Assembly: GCA_916048095.2 (NCBI GenBank)
Contig: OU696593.1
Location: 3,774,501 to 3,838,500 of the forward strand
From: Sacculina carcini
Lineage: Eukaryota > Arthropoda > Thecostraca > Sacculinidae
Length of the DNA: 64,000 bases
Direction: 5' to 3'
Part shown: positions 35,030-45,675 of the stretch, in pieces
Position numbering within the stretch: the stretch's first letter is position 1
Layout of the letters: every line of letters begins with the position of its first letter
Notes under the pieces: generated by a model
Told to the model about the DNA's origin: nothing
The model's database searches: none
Seen by the model: only the letters and a program-made list of their open reading frames with translations
Translations under genes and position numbers: made by a program

Positions 35030-36368
35030 TGCTGGTTCAAGTGGTCCATTCTTCTGAAATAGCTGAACTGTTGATCGTCCATCAGTATTGTCCCATAAGT
35101 AACCATATGCTGCTGAAACATGTTGAATTGGTCATGGGACTGTGGCTGTGCATGGCTTTCAATAGGGTGGACGTAACAGTAGAATTCATGTTGGTAGCTG
35201 ACATCAGGCGCATCATGGCTCGCCTGGACCTGCTCGAACTAATTGAATGGCTGATTGTTGTTCGTCTCTGAAGTTTCATAACTACTCACATTTTGCTTGA
35301 AGTAGCTTGACTGGTGCTCGTCATTTGCCTGTGACGGCGTGTATCCTTCCAGGGATAAATAGCTTGCCAGAGGCTGCATAATAGCTGAGCTGTTGTTGAA
35401 TATTTGGCTCGAAAGGCTGATCGAATATGTTATAGTACGGCTGATGCTCACTGGACCATGGCTGTGCAAAAACTTGATAGTGGCTGTGAGTTGTCATGTT
35501 CGTGTCCATTTGTTTGGGGCGGAGCGTACCTCGCCACATTCTGCACGTAACAGCTAAATACTTGTTGATTATCTGAGTGTGCAGCATCATATTCCGCAAG
35601 TGGTTGTACATAACATTTTAGTTGCTGCTGATAGCCTGCTCGTGGCGGTTCTTATCCCGCCTGAGACTGTGAGTTGTAGTGGCGGTGTTCATTTGCGTTT
35701 TGGGGAGCATAGCTCGCCTGGGGCTTCTCGATGTGGTTAAGCTGTTTTTGGCCGCTGTTTTGAAGCAATTCCTAACTAGGAACAGGCTGTGGTACGTGGT
35801 TAATCTGTTTGGATTCAATCGTCTGTGGCTGAGTATATTCCGCCATAGAATCCACCTGATGGTATATTTGTTGTACATGAGATGGCTGAAACTGCGCTTG
35901 GGGCTATACAAATTTATTCACCTGGTCTTCATCATTTGCCTGAGGCTGTTTGAAACTTGGCAGAGGTTGTGTGTAATAGTACAACTCTTGTTCACTCGCC
36001 TGATGTGGCACATATTTCACCACTGGTTGCTGGACGTGTTCCAGCTGCTGTTTGTCACTGGCTTGAGGCATTTAACGACTATATACATGTTGAACATAAT
36101 TGAATTGTTCTGGGCCAACTGTTCGGGGTGGTACATATCCCCCAAGAGGCTCCACTTGGTAGATTAGCTGTTGGACGTCGGCGTAATATGGGATATAATT
36201 CTCCAGTTGATATACGTAGCAGTAGTACTGCTGCTCGTAGCTTGTCTGCGGCGGAGCATATCCCGCCAGAGCTTGGGCTTAGTATCCAGTCACCGGTTGG
36301 TAATTTGCCTCTGGCAATACGTAGCTTGCCAGAGGTTGTACTTAATATTCAGGCGAGTATAAATTCAT
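35030..36368 (-). pseudogene. Decayed Gln/Pro/Tyr-rich tandem-repeat coding sequence, antisense
   Basis: On the minus strand, from an ATG at 36368 (MNLYSPEY), translation gives about 440 codons of ~20-residue repeats. Examples: YAPPQTSYEQQYYCYVYQLE, YVPPRTVGPEQFNYVQ, YVPHQASEQELYYYTQPLPS, YTQPQTIESKQINHVPQPVP, YAPQNANEHRHYNSQ, YAPPQTNGHEHDNSQPLSS, YTPSQANDEHQSSYFKQ. The rough consensus is Y-x-P-P-Q-A-N-x-x-Q-Q-x-x-Y-x-x-Q-P-L-x-S, with about 19-20 units. It has about seven in-frame TAA/TAG codons, mostly where Tyr or Gln is expected, and two frame changes (about 35480 and 35350). No signal peptide is evident. It resembles structural or adhesive Q/P/Y-rich repeat proteins in composition only. 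I do not recognise the family. It may be a dead nested gene, a retropseudogene or a ~63-bp minisatellite with coding-like bias. Confidence 0.6.
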
Positions 36369-36874
36369 GGCGAATGATGGCGCTGAAAGGCAGATGTTTA
36401 CACAAAGTTCATTGACCAGACATTCGGATAGAACCTGCTATCTGATATTACGTGCTATCATGTTTAAAGTCGCTTAGGAATAGATTTGTTTTTTTTATAA
36501 TTATTTGTTCTCGAGTGAAATTGATTTAACGATGGAGTTTTACGTGCAATATGTGATGATGCTAGAGAATTCTGTGATGATGCTTGAGAATGATGCGATA
36601 TTGTTATTCTAATTTTCCAATTTTCATGAATGATGCTGATTGATTAAATTACGGACGATATCAAAAGTCAAAAATCAAAACGGTAATGCAGATCAAGGCT
36701 TATCCATTTTTGCCATTCAGTGTGAGCAAACCACATACATTTCTCAATTCTTTCAGCTGCTGGTTTACACGCGATCCAAATAGAAGAAGAGTTCTTAACC
36801 AGAGCTGCGAGCCTGGCTGTTGATGGATGCGAGGATTTCTGTGAAAATGTAAGGAAAATCTATGTTTTACCTAC

Positions 36875-39130
36875 AACAAAAACAACATGTATTTAATATA
36901 GCGCCAAATATACAATGGTGCGATAACAGGATGAAATAAATACAATATAATATATATGTTTATATAATAAGTGAAACAGATGTCAGAATAGCTAAGAGCA
37001 TGACAGACAAAATTGAACAGGCGTATATACAATAGAAAAACACGAAACCATTCAACAAGGATAGGTAGACTCAAGAAGATGTGCATGAAGAGCAGAAGAG
37101 AAGGATATAAGTTAAGGTGATGACCGGATACGAAAAGGCAAGGAGTTATAGAGACGAGGAGCAAATAAATTGAAAGATTTCGCCGACCAAGACGATTCCA
37201 TAACTACTCGAGGACAGTGAAGAGAATGAGGACGACGACCTGAGTGTTGAGGCTCAGATAGTAGAGAGCGGAGGTAAGAAGGAGAGGAGGGTGAGCGGAT
37301 AATTTTAAAGATAAGACAGAACAGTTTATAGTTAATCCGAGCCTGAACCGGAAGCCAGCCAAGTTTACGTTAGTAGGGAGAAGTTGGCGTGCGCAGAGGA
37401 AGACGGAAGATAAAGCGACATGACTGATTCAATAACCTTTGTAGGGAGCGAAGAGTTTTAGATGAGGCGTGAAGAAACAAAGAGTTACAATAGTCTAGAC
37501 GAGGGTAAATTTAGGATAGGATGAGAGTAATGGCCGAGTTAGTGTCAATGTAAGTATGGATGGGATAGAGTTGTCTGAGAATGAGCCTGCAGGATCGCGA
37601 TATATGCGCGAAATTGTTAGCGAATGACAGAGACGGATCGAAGTAGACACCAATTTTACAAACACAAGCTGATAGGGAGACAGAGAGAGAGACGGGGGAG
37701 AGATTCTAGGAGGATGGAAGACCATGTATTCGGTTTTAGAATGGTTGATGATGAGTTGGCGGGATGATGCCCAGGATGTGATGTCGCAAAATATCTTAGA
37801 TTATATGAGCAGAATATAAGATAACTTTGATAACGGAATGTATAGCTGCAGATCATCAGCGTAGATATCGTATGAAATAGGGAATTTACGTAGAATAGGG
37901 CAGATAGAAGACATATACAGATTGAAAGGGAGAGGACCAAGAATATAACCCTGAGGCACATCTTTAGAAAGCAAAAGAGGGGAAGAAGAGGAAGAGTTAG
38001 AACGCACAGAAAAATAACGGCGATAAAAATTTGAAGTCATGAGTGAGAGAGCAGAAGAGGATAAGCCAGCAGAAGCGAGGCGTTTGAGCAATATAGGATG
38101 GTATACGAGATCGAAGGCGGAGGAAAGATCAAGTAGGACGAGGAGGACTGAATCACCAGAGGCAAAGGGTTGGAGGATATCATTTACCATTCAAAGTAAA
38201 GGAGATTCGGTGGAATGATGTGAGACGAAACCGGACTGGAATGGGTCGAGAATAGGATTTATCACAGGAGAGAGTTGTTCGTGAATAGCTGACTCAAGGA
38301 GTTTGAAAGGAAGACTTAACAGCGATATAGGACGATAATTGTTAAGACAGTTAGGATCGAGAGAAGGTTTTTTGAGAATTGGGTTAACTATAGCATGTTT
38401 GTCGGCTAAGAAGGATCCATGGAGAAAAGAAGAGTTGATCAGGTGACAGAGGACTGGAGCTGAGAGATGTACATAATCCGAGAGAGCCGAAAAGCTTATA
38501 GGATCAAGGGGACAACGGGACATTTTCAGCTTATACATTAGGCGAGAGGTATGAGAAATATCGATGTGCGAAAAACTCAAGAGGCTTAAATTAGACTTTG
38601 TATGAGTCAGAGGCATACTGGACGTAGGAAGTTGAGATCGGACGGATTTTAGTTTATCAGGAAATAATTAGGTGAAGACAGAATCAGGTATGCGGCAAGG
38701 TGAGGTACGTCCGGCTGTTAAGGATCTTAGGATTGCCCACTGATTCCTAGGAGCACGGGAATTGGAAGAAAGACGAGAGCGGTAGAAGTTGGCCTTTTGA
38801 GAACAAAGAGTAGAGAGAAACGATTTGAGTGGGACGATTTGCAGAGCGGACATTATGAGTAATTAGCGGAAATAATTCGTTATTGATGGTCGAAAGAGCA
38901 GATGATAAGAAGACAAAAAGAAACCGCGGATGGATAGAGAGATAAGAAGTAGGCGTTAGATGAGTGTAGAGCAATGAGTGAAACGTAGCAGGGCTGAAAG
39001 ACTTGTAATCTCTAGCAGAGATGGTGTGAGAACACTGTTTAGCAACAGCAGAACAATAGCGAATATTGAATGTGATGAGGGAATGGTCCGACAGAGCAGA
39101 ATCAGGTATGCTGCTATCAGGCACCTATGC
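36875..39130 (-). mobile_element. LINE-F, L2/CR1-like
   Basis: Minus-strand blocks: endonuclease end IPDSALSDHSLITFNIRYCS (39100), linker SFLSTLCSQKANFYRSRLSS, RT start HLINSSFLHGSFLADKHAIV, NPILKKPSLDP, NNYRPISLLSLPFKLLESAI, LLDLSSAFDLVYHPILLKRL, SKDVPQGYILGPLPFNLYMS, YDIYADDLQLYIPLSK, then C-terminal pieces to about 37300. The 3' end at the left reads GCGCTATATTAAATACATG then GTTGTTTTTGTTG. Several frameshifts; YADD is intact. Same family as LINE-A and LINE-B. 5'-truncated within the endonuclease. Confidence 0.88.
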
Positions 39131-39344
39131 TTTATATCTCTCCCGGAGAAAAGTCTTGGTTTATACATCATAAACAGTGTGCGAAGATAGATATCTAAAT
39201 TCATTTTCCTAATGAAGGGATGAACTTGCAAACAAACTCGATAATCCAATAGAGTGCGAGAGCTAACTGCTGATTTGAAAAGGGTGCAAACACTGAAAGT
39301 GGTAAAAACCACTGGAATAGTAGAATTTGCATTTAATTTAATTA

Positions 39345-39830
39345 AATTCAATCCTTCTCATATAATATACTTCCAAATAGCAGAAATCTAGGGTCATGTA
39401 TGATTCTTAAATGTAGAATATATAGAATACGCTGACTCTAGCTTGTCGAGCGACAACAGTTAACATTGAGAATTAGTATAACATTAAGAATTAGTAGGAA
39501 AATTAGTCGACCGCCTAGAACCTCAGATTGGTGAGGGTCTCGCACAGAAATCACACGGGAATATATATTTTTGTATGGAATTTGTCATTCTGATTAGTAT
39601 TGCGTCGGATAATATGATGTGTTCAACATCAATGCAACGTGTCTCTTTTGCAATCTGCAGCCTACTAAAGCCATGGTCTCTGCAAGCTGCATCTAGAGTT
39701 ATGAAAAAGATTGTTAGAATCATCTGAAAGATGCTGGTAGATAATAATGTATTTTTTGCAAAACAGCACGATTTTAAGTGAAAAAGTTTATAATCATTGC
39801 TGCAGAGCACACCTCCAAATTGCGGATTTT
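39345..39830 (+). mobile_element. pogo-like remnant, copy 3
   Basis: CTTCCAAATAGCAGAAATCT, GCTGACTCTAGCTTGTCGAG and CAGATTGGTGAGGGTCTCGC align with copies 1 and 2. At about 39608 the + strand reads DVFNINATCLFCNLQPTKAM, a worn form of the DVFNxDETGLFYxLxPxKT block of pogo-type transposases. The 3' side ends with CTCCAAATTGCGGA (39812). Confidence 0.6.
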
Positions 39831-40080
39831 GTGTGTGCGTGTGTGTATGTCTTGCGTTAACCGTGACGTGTATCTGTCCTGCGGCGGTGAACACGTGACC
39901 AGCTCGCCAATGATTGGCTGCGAGAGTTGTTGCGTGTGACTGTTTGAGCTGTGCGTGAGTATGTGCTCAGTTATGAACACTGTGGGCGCGCGTGGGGTGG
40001 TGATATCCCGTGCACCTATATATCCCCTGCACTTTCTGCGTATACATTTCGGGTTTTTATTTGTTTTTTTACAAGGACTG
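39830..40080 (+). mobile_element. Possible solo-LTR-like segment
   Basis: GTGAGTATGTGCTCAGTT and GGGCGCGCGTGGGGTGGTGA echo the 5' LTR of the Gypsy element (GTGAGTATGTGCAGTT and GGCGCGCGTGGGGCAGTGA, in the same order, about 59139-59213). The ends are not defined. It could be a related solo LTR or a shared short motif. Confidence 0.3.
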
Positions 40081-40492
40081 TTGACAAGTATTTTTATTCC
40101 TTTGCTCCGATTATTACCCTGTTCAAAGGGTTTTTTCCTATACATATCAAAGCCCAGAGATCATGCACTGGACTGTACATCTATTTTCTCCCTTAATGGC
40201 GTTTACTTATGGTTGCTTAAGAACGTTCAGAATATAGCATTGGTCTCACTGCCCACTTGAAATGCTTGGCGTGACACAACTTGCTTTTGTGTTTTTTCTT
40301 ATTGCTATTCCCGTTTTCACGCGTCTTTTCTACTATGCTTGACTATTCCGTTGGCTATAGAGACCAAGTAGTTTTATATTTGTATGAGTATGAAATTGTC
40401 CAGGATACTCAGCAACTTCTCAATCAGTGTGAGGTTTGTGGTCATTCGCTCATACATGTGGCTTTGCCTGTCTGTTTGTGTGCGTGGGGGTT

Positions 40493-42460
40493 ACGTCCAT
40501 TTTGGCCGACGTACCATTTTGGCCGATAACAGGTACGCATCGCGACCCTCGCATATCGTTGCGTTGGCCTAAGTGGTACATGTCGTGAGTACATTTGAAA
40601 GTGGCGTATCTAGTGACTGAGAGTTAAGCGAGTGACCATCTTGACCAATTTTTCTTCAGCTCTATGAAGTTCAATGGTCTTAAAACTGCTTTATTGTGTT
40701 GGGTCTTCGAATCATACTTTCAAACATTCAGTGGGAGGGATAGATGGCGGAGGACGGTCAGTTAGTCAAAACGCAGTGGGAGAGTTGCAGAGGGGAAGAT
40801 TACTGGACGAGGGTGAGGAGAGAGGGGCGACAATGGTGCGCGCACGGAGCGATCACGTATAGCGAGGAAAGAGGGGCAGATCGATGAGAAAGAGTAGTGG
40901 TCACATGGACGCGAATGGCGGGAGCAGTTTGCACATTTGACCCTATCGCGGTTTTGACAGACCGACGATTTATGTGCTCCCGCACAGTAGCCACAAGTCA
41001 CGGTGTTTTCTACCGGACAGCGATCAGCACGGTGACCCAGGCCCACACCGACTGCAATGCACAACCCAAACAACAGCGGAGGCCAACGAAGAGCCGATCA
41101 CCGACAGACTTGATTGCACGTCGAACTTCCGGAGAAACCGCCAGCATTGCATGCGGCAAACCCGTTTTTGCAGTGTAAATGAACATTACTTTGAGCTGCG
41201 AGGCAGGGGCGGACGAAACGATGGGGTTTTTCAGTCGTAGAGAGGATATCAATTTCTCGGGAGAAGTTGGAGGCACATTTGTCAGCGTAATCTTCGGTAG
41301 AAGTGAGGGAGAGCGCTGGTGGACACTCAGTCTTACGTCGTCCATGCCGTCCTCAAGTTTTTTGGCGGCTTGATTCGCAGCGTCCTCCGTGTGGCAGGTG
41401 AGGACTACCCCGCCTGCCGACGTTGGTCGCGCCTGTGCCACCGGAACAGCATCCAGTAGCTTTTCAACTGTGTCGGTCTTCACAGTGGCGTTGGTAGGCT
41501 TCAGGACGACGGCATAGGAGTGACGGGGGACGGTCGAATATGAAGCAGATGTCTCAGAATGCGGAACAGATGACGGTGACTTCTGGGATGGCTTCATCTC
41601 ATTCAAGAGGTCGGACTTCAGCTGAGCCAGATGACATTCCAGGGTGGAAGAAAGCTTGTCAATCGACACCTTGCTTCGGTCGCACTTGGTCGCCGTGTAA
41701 TCACTCACGCAGTTCGGGCAGAGCCAAAACAACTTCCTGATGCTTCTTGACGGCCGTGTGTGCCGCTGAAGAAAGAGCGGCACACGAGGGGTGGAAAGTG
41801 CGCTGGCATCCTGCACAATAGATGCGCGCGCCATAGTTTACGCTCTCACCACAGGTACACGGCTGCTCAATAGCAGTGGGTTTGGTCGACATGACACAAA
41901 CACTGAACGTAAGCCAGGAAAGGAACACAAGGACCAACACCAGGGAAGAAACACAAAAGCACGTCCACTCACGTCGACCACTGGCACAAGACTACCACTT
42001 AACTCCGTGTCTTACAGAATACAACGACAATTATGTATATTATTAATTAGTAATAACAATGATAATATCTTGGACATTAAATAATATAAGTATGTTAATA
42101 AAAAACATTATTTAATATAAACAATTTGGCTAAAATATAATATTTTAAAATAATATAGGTGCGCAATCAAACTAGTATATCTGTAATAAGGTACTATATA
42201 ACACTTGTTCTGCGAGCTCCTCCGGGGGAGTGGAACTAAAATATTCATAAAGAATAAAGAATGTAGTATGCAATTAGTCACTACAAGCTTACGATTGGTC
42301 AGGCTATTAAGTAATTGAATTACAACTTTATGAAACTGAGGAAAGATTGACCAAGTTCGTCACTCGCTTAACTTTCGATCACATAGGCAGTTAGATTCAC
42401 GACATATACCATCTTGGCCAACGTCGATATACATCGCATCGCCGGTCGATGACTAAAATG
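40493..42460. mobile_element. Foldback structure with ~150-bp inverted ends
   Basis: The left arm (about 40515-40672) and the inverse of the right arm (about 42325-42460) share TACATGTCGTGA, AGTTAAGCGAGTGAC, CTTGACCAATTTTTCTTCAG and flanking sequence at roughly 70 percent identity. Outside the left arm ACGTCCATTTTGGCCG is repeated as ACGTACCATTTTGGCCG. The interior carries a LINE ORF1 and AT-rich DNA. No transposase is seen. The family is unknown to me. Confidence 0.6.
40762..41940 (-). mobile_element. LINE ORF1 fragment: PHD-like finger, RRM-like region, zinc knuckles
   Basis: Minus-strand pieces in order: MSTKPTAIEQPCTCGESVN, YCAGCQRTFHPSCAAL and LFWLCPNCVSDYTATK (a C4HC3 PHD-like finger); SSTLECHLAQLKSDLLNEMK (helical); GGVVLTCHTEDAANQAAKKL to SLLPKITLTNVPP (RRM-like); GLGHRADRCPVENTVTCGYC and AGAHKSSVCQNRDRVKCANC (CCHC knuckles). 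This order is typical of ORF1 of CR1-group LINEs. Two frameshifts are present. No ORF2 follows. It could be the missing ORF1 of the LINE-D family, but no overlap proves that. Confidence 0.75.
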
Positions 42461-42494
42461 CTACTGAAGTCTTGTGCGTGTGTGTGTGTGTCAG

Positions 42495-42634
42495 GTCTGG
42501 ATGTCGATCAGAACGGCATGGACGGCGGCGGTGGTGGCGGTATGACTGACGAGTACGACTCGAGCGGACGCAACAAAGCCAGCCTGACTACGCCGCCCAC
42601 ACGCGAGAAGCGCAAACCGTTCTTCAAGAAGCAG
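42495..42634 (+). CDS. CACNB: Cav-beta exon d: HOOK linker with Gly run
   Basis: Starts in phase 1 (GT completes Ser), then LDVDQNGMDGGGGGGMTDEY, DSSGRNKASLTTPP and finally REKRKPFFKKQ. The KRKPFFKK end is the conserved boundary between HOOK and GK in Cav-beta proteins. The middle is lineage-specific and carries six glycines. Two donors are possible: GCGAGT after CAG at 42634 (a GC-AG intron) or GTATGT after 42643, which adds Ala-Ser-Asp. Both keep the frame with exon e. A (TG)n tract abuts the acceptor and a complementary (AC)12 tract begins at 42655 just past the donor. The exon is certain. The exact 3' edge is not. Confidence 0.9.
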
Positions 42635-42654
42635 GCGAGTGATGTATGTGATCG

Positions 42655-42679
42655 ACACACACACACACACACACACACA
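42655..42679. repeat. (AC)12 next to exon d donor
   Basis: Begins 11 to 20 bp after the possible donors of exon d and is complementary to the (TG)n at 42473-42491 before the exon. Confidence 0.95.
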
Positions 42680-43154
42680 TCCTAGCCGCCTCTACGCGTT
42701 TCGCCTGACATGATTCTCGAACTAACCCGCAGCCACTGCAACCTGTAACGCCTGACAGGAGACAGGTGTACTGGTGATTGGAAACTGTACTTGTTCAATT
42801 GTCTGGTGCTTTTTGCATTGACTAACCAGCTTCATGTATAGTTGACTCCGCTTAACCTTTATCAACTCAGGTATAGTGCATATTGATGGATTTCAGCTAA
42901 CATTCACAGGTCGCCTCACAAGTACTCAACGTATGTATTCGCTGACAATTTTGGAACACTTGAACTATTGGTTGTCAATTTACACTACTGCTCCCACGTG
43001 AGAACACTATGGACACATCGATCATACTTTGTTGTCAATTCACATGTAGGAATCAGTTAATAATTTATAAAATTGGAATTTATTTAGATACAATAAGTTA
43101 ATTGACGTTAATTATTGCTTAATAGTGGTATAAAACAATTATTTTGAATCAGTT

Positions 43155-45275
43155 TGATATTTTCCACTCAGTCGGCATTTTGGCGTCGCACTAGCTCTTC
43201 TGCTGAACGGTCCGCTTTTTGTAAAGCCCGCACGACCTATCTGACTTCACTTTCTGCTGCTCAGCACTCCTATTGTAAATATATATCCCGAAAATGTGTA
43301 TGGTCCATACTAGATACTCTTTCTAGTCGTCACTCACCTTCCACAAACTGTTCCATCACTGTCTCTGTGCTTGGATTGTTTTTGCGGACAAAGTGAAATC
43401 TGCTCACGCAAACATTCCTCCTTCAAATAGTATTGTAAATCACACTGTCTTCTCATCTGGCCTGTCATTCTTCGAACTTTTTGACTTACCTGATATTCTA
43501 GCTCTTCTATCTTCGGTCAAAATTTCCTTTTACCCTGCGGATCCTCTCAACTTTAAAGCCATCACTCTTTCCGTAGACATGTTTGCTCCTTACTTTTTGC
43601 ATCTATCTATCACATATAATCAATCTCTCATTACTCCATGGAAATTTCCTTCCCGATAGACACGCTATAGTCTATCCCATATAGAAAAATCCTACGCTAG
43701 ATCCTTGTGCAAAAATTATCGTCCCATTTCTATAATGAGCCTCACTTCTAAACTACTGGAATCTGTAATCTTCTCACATATCTCTGCAATAATTTACAAC
43801 GCTTTACATTACGCTTTACTTCTGTTGTTGACAGTGTGTCTTCTTAGTTCTCATATCGGAACTTCGTGTTAATAACCATGCTGGATATGTCTTCTGCTTT
43901 CGATCTTGTATGCCATACTATCCTACTTGATGACTTTATCCCACATTGGTCTTACTTCTACGGTTTTTTCACTTATGCGCTCTTTTCTATCAGGCAGGTC
44001 TTATTCAGTTTTCAACAGAATTTCAGGCAGGTCTTATTCTGTTAATTCAACTCTGAAGTATATGATGCAATCCCATTGTCCTCAGGTGTTACTCAGGGTT
44101 CCATCATAGAACCCATTTTCTTCAAACTTTACATGTCAAATTTATGTCCTGTTTTGTCTCGCTGATTTGTCTCCTGTGATTTTGCATATTCATACTGACG
44201 ACATTCAGCTAATTTGTCCACTATCGTCACTAGTTCATTCATTTATTTCTTTTATATTTTCTGACATATCATTATGGGCCGCGTCTCGTCGTGTTTTAAT
44301 CAATTCGTCCAAGACAGAACTCATAGTATTCCATCCCCCACGGCTCAATCCTCCTATCCTCCCTTTTCTTATACGATCTTCTATGTGCAATTTGGGTGTC
44401 ATTTTCTATTCATATCTCAATTTTGTAAATAATATTTACTCAGTTGCTCGCTCCTGTCGACTAATCCTCCATGCTCTCTATCTCATTCGCCCATTTCTGG
44501 ACCAGGCATCTGCGATCAAGTTGATAACATCTCTTATATCTCCCCGCATTGACTACTGTATTTCTCTCTATTTCAACACTCCTCGATGTTTTTTTAAAAA
44601 TCTCCATTCGGTCTTGTATCAATCCTGTAGATTTGTGTTGTCTCTCCTTCCTTGCCGTCACACTTTTCAATGTCTTTATGAATTCTGCTGGCTACCCATC
44701 ATTCCACGTGTACACTACAAGATTGCCTGCATTATTTTCAAATTATTACATGGTATAGGTCAGCCTCATTATTGAGTTTGCCTTATCAACTTGTCTGCTC
44801 GTATCACTCGTGCTCTAAATTGTCCTCGATCTATAAATGAATCCTGCTGGCCGGCAAAATCCTTCTCTTTCTTCGCACCTCGCTTCTACAACTCGCTCCC
44901 CACTGACATTCTTCTTCCTCCTACACATCATTCACCTCTCCCTCCTCCCTCCCTCCCTCCCTCCCTCTCCTCACCATCATTCATCACTCCCTACGCAAAT
45001 ATCTATTCTCCTTAGTATTTGAACCTGTCACCTACTCTTTGACACCTTATACCAAACTATAGTTTGAGATTATATCATATATTAATAACTATATATTAAT
45101 AATATTAATTAGTATATGATTGTTTTTATCGTTTACTTGCGTAGTTTGTGTTACAATTGTCACATATTTGTGTAGATGCTGCGACCATGCCTCCCATTAT
45201 CATCGTGTCTCATTTGTTTGCTTGGCTTGCGTATGTGTTGTTTATATGCGCTATAAACATACGTTGTTGTTGTTA
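43155..45275 (+). mobile_element. LINE-H, L2/CR1-like, degenerate
   Basis: Blocks: linker AFWRRTSSSAERSAFCKART, RT start LSFFELFDLPDILALLSSVK, MLDMSSAFDLVCHTILLDDF (about 43878), then HIHTDDIQLICPLSSLVHSF (YADD changed to HTDD, so catalytically dead), LIVFHPPRLNPP, LGVIFYSYLNFVNNIYSVAR and FCWLPIIPRVHYKIACIIFK. The 3' end GCGCTATAAACATACGTTG plus TTG units is at 45250-45275. Several frameshifts. Confidence 0.85.
44935..44975. repeat. (CCTC)n microsatellite
   Basis: About seven CCCT units inside the 3' part of LINE-H. Confidence 0.9.
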
Positions 45276-45636
45276 TTGCCAAAATGTCGTCTGATAGGTA
45301 ATACCTACCTACCCACCAACTTTCCACCTACCTACACAACCATTCAACATGGTTCTATAAGAATATGCTGTAACAAGATGGGGAAAATATATTTATATGT
45401 AGTCAGTTTTTAGCAAAATTCTTGAAGCAACTTCGAGAAATGAAAATCACGTATTTTCAAGACAATTTTCAGAACAAGTGAATTATCAAGTATGGTAGCG
45501 TAAATATATATTTAATCGCCTCAAAATACTGGTTGAAGAGAGGTCTACAAATAATCCAATGATTATTCATATAAAGGAATATAACTTTTTATATATTTAC
45601 AGTGCATGTTATGGCATTATGCCGGTTATGTATTAA

Positions 45637-45675
<39 letters not shown>

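Larger units (their letters stand above)
32635..42494 (+). other. Intron c-d
   Basis: About 9.9 kb with a Penelope-like element, a pogo-like fragment, the Q/P/Y repeat relic, LINE-F and a foldback structure. 34235-35030 and 36400-36870 show nothing recognised. The foldback's right arm ends about 35 bp before exon d. Confidence 0.75.
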
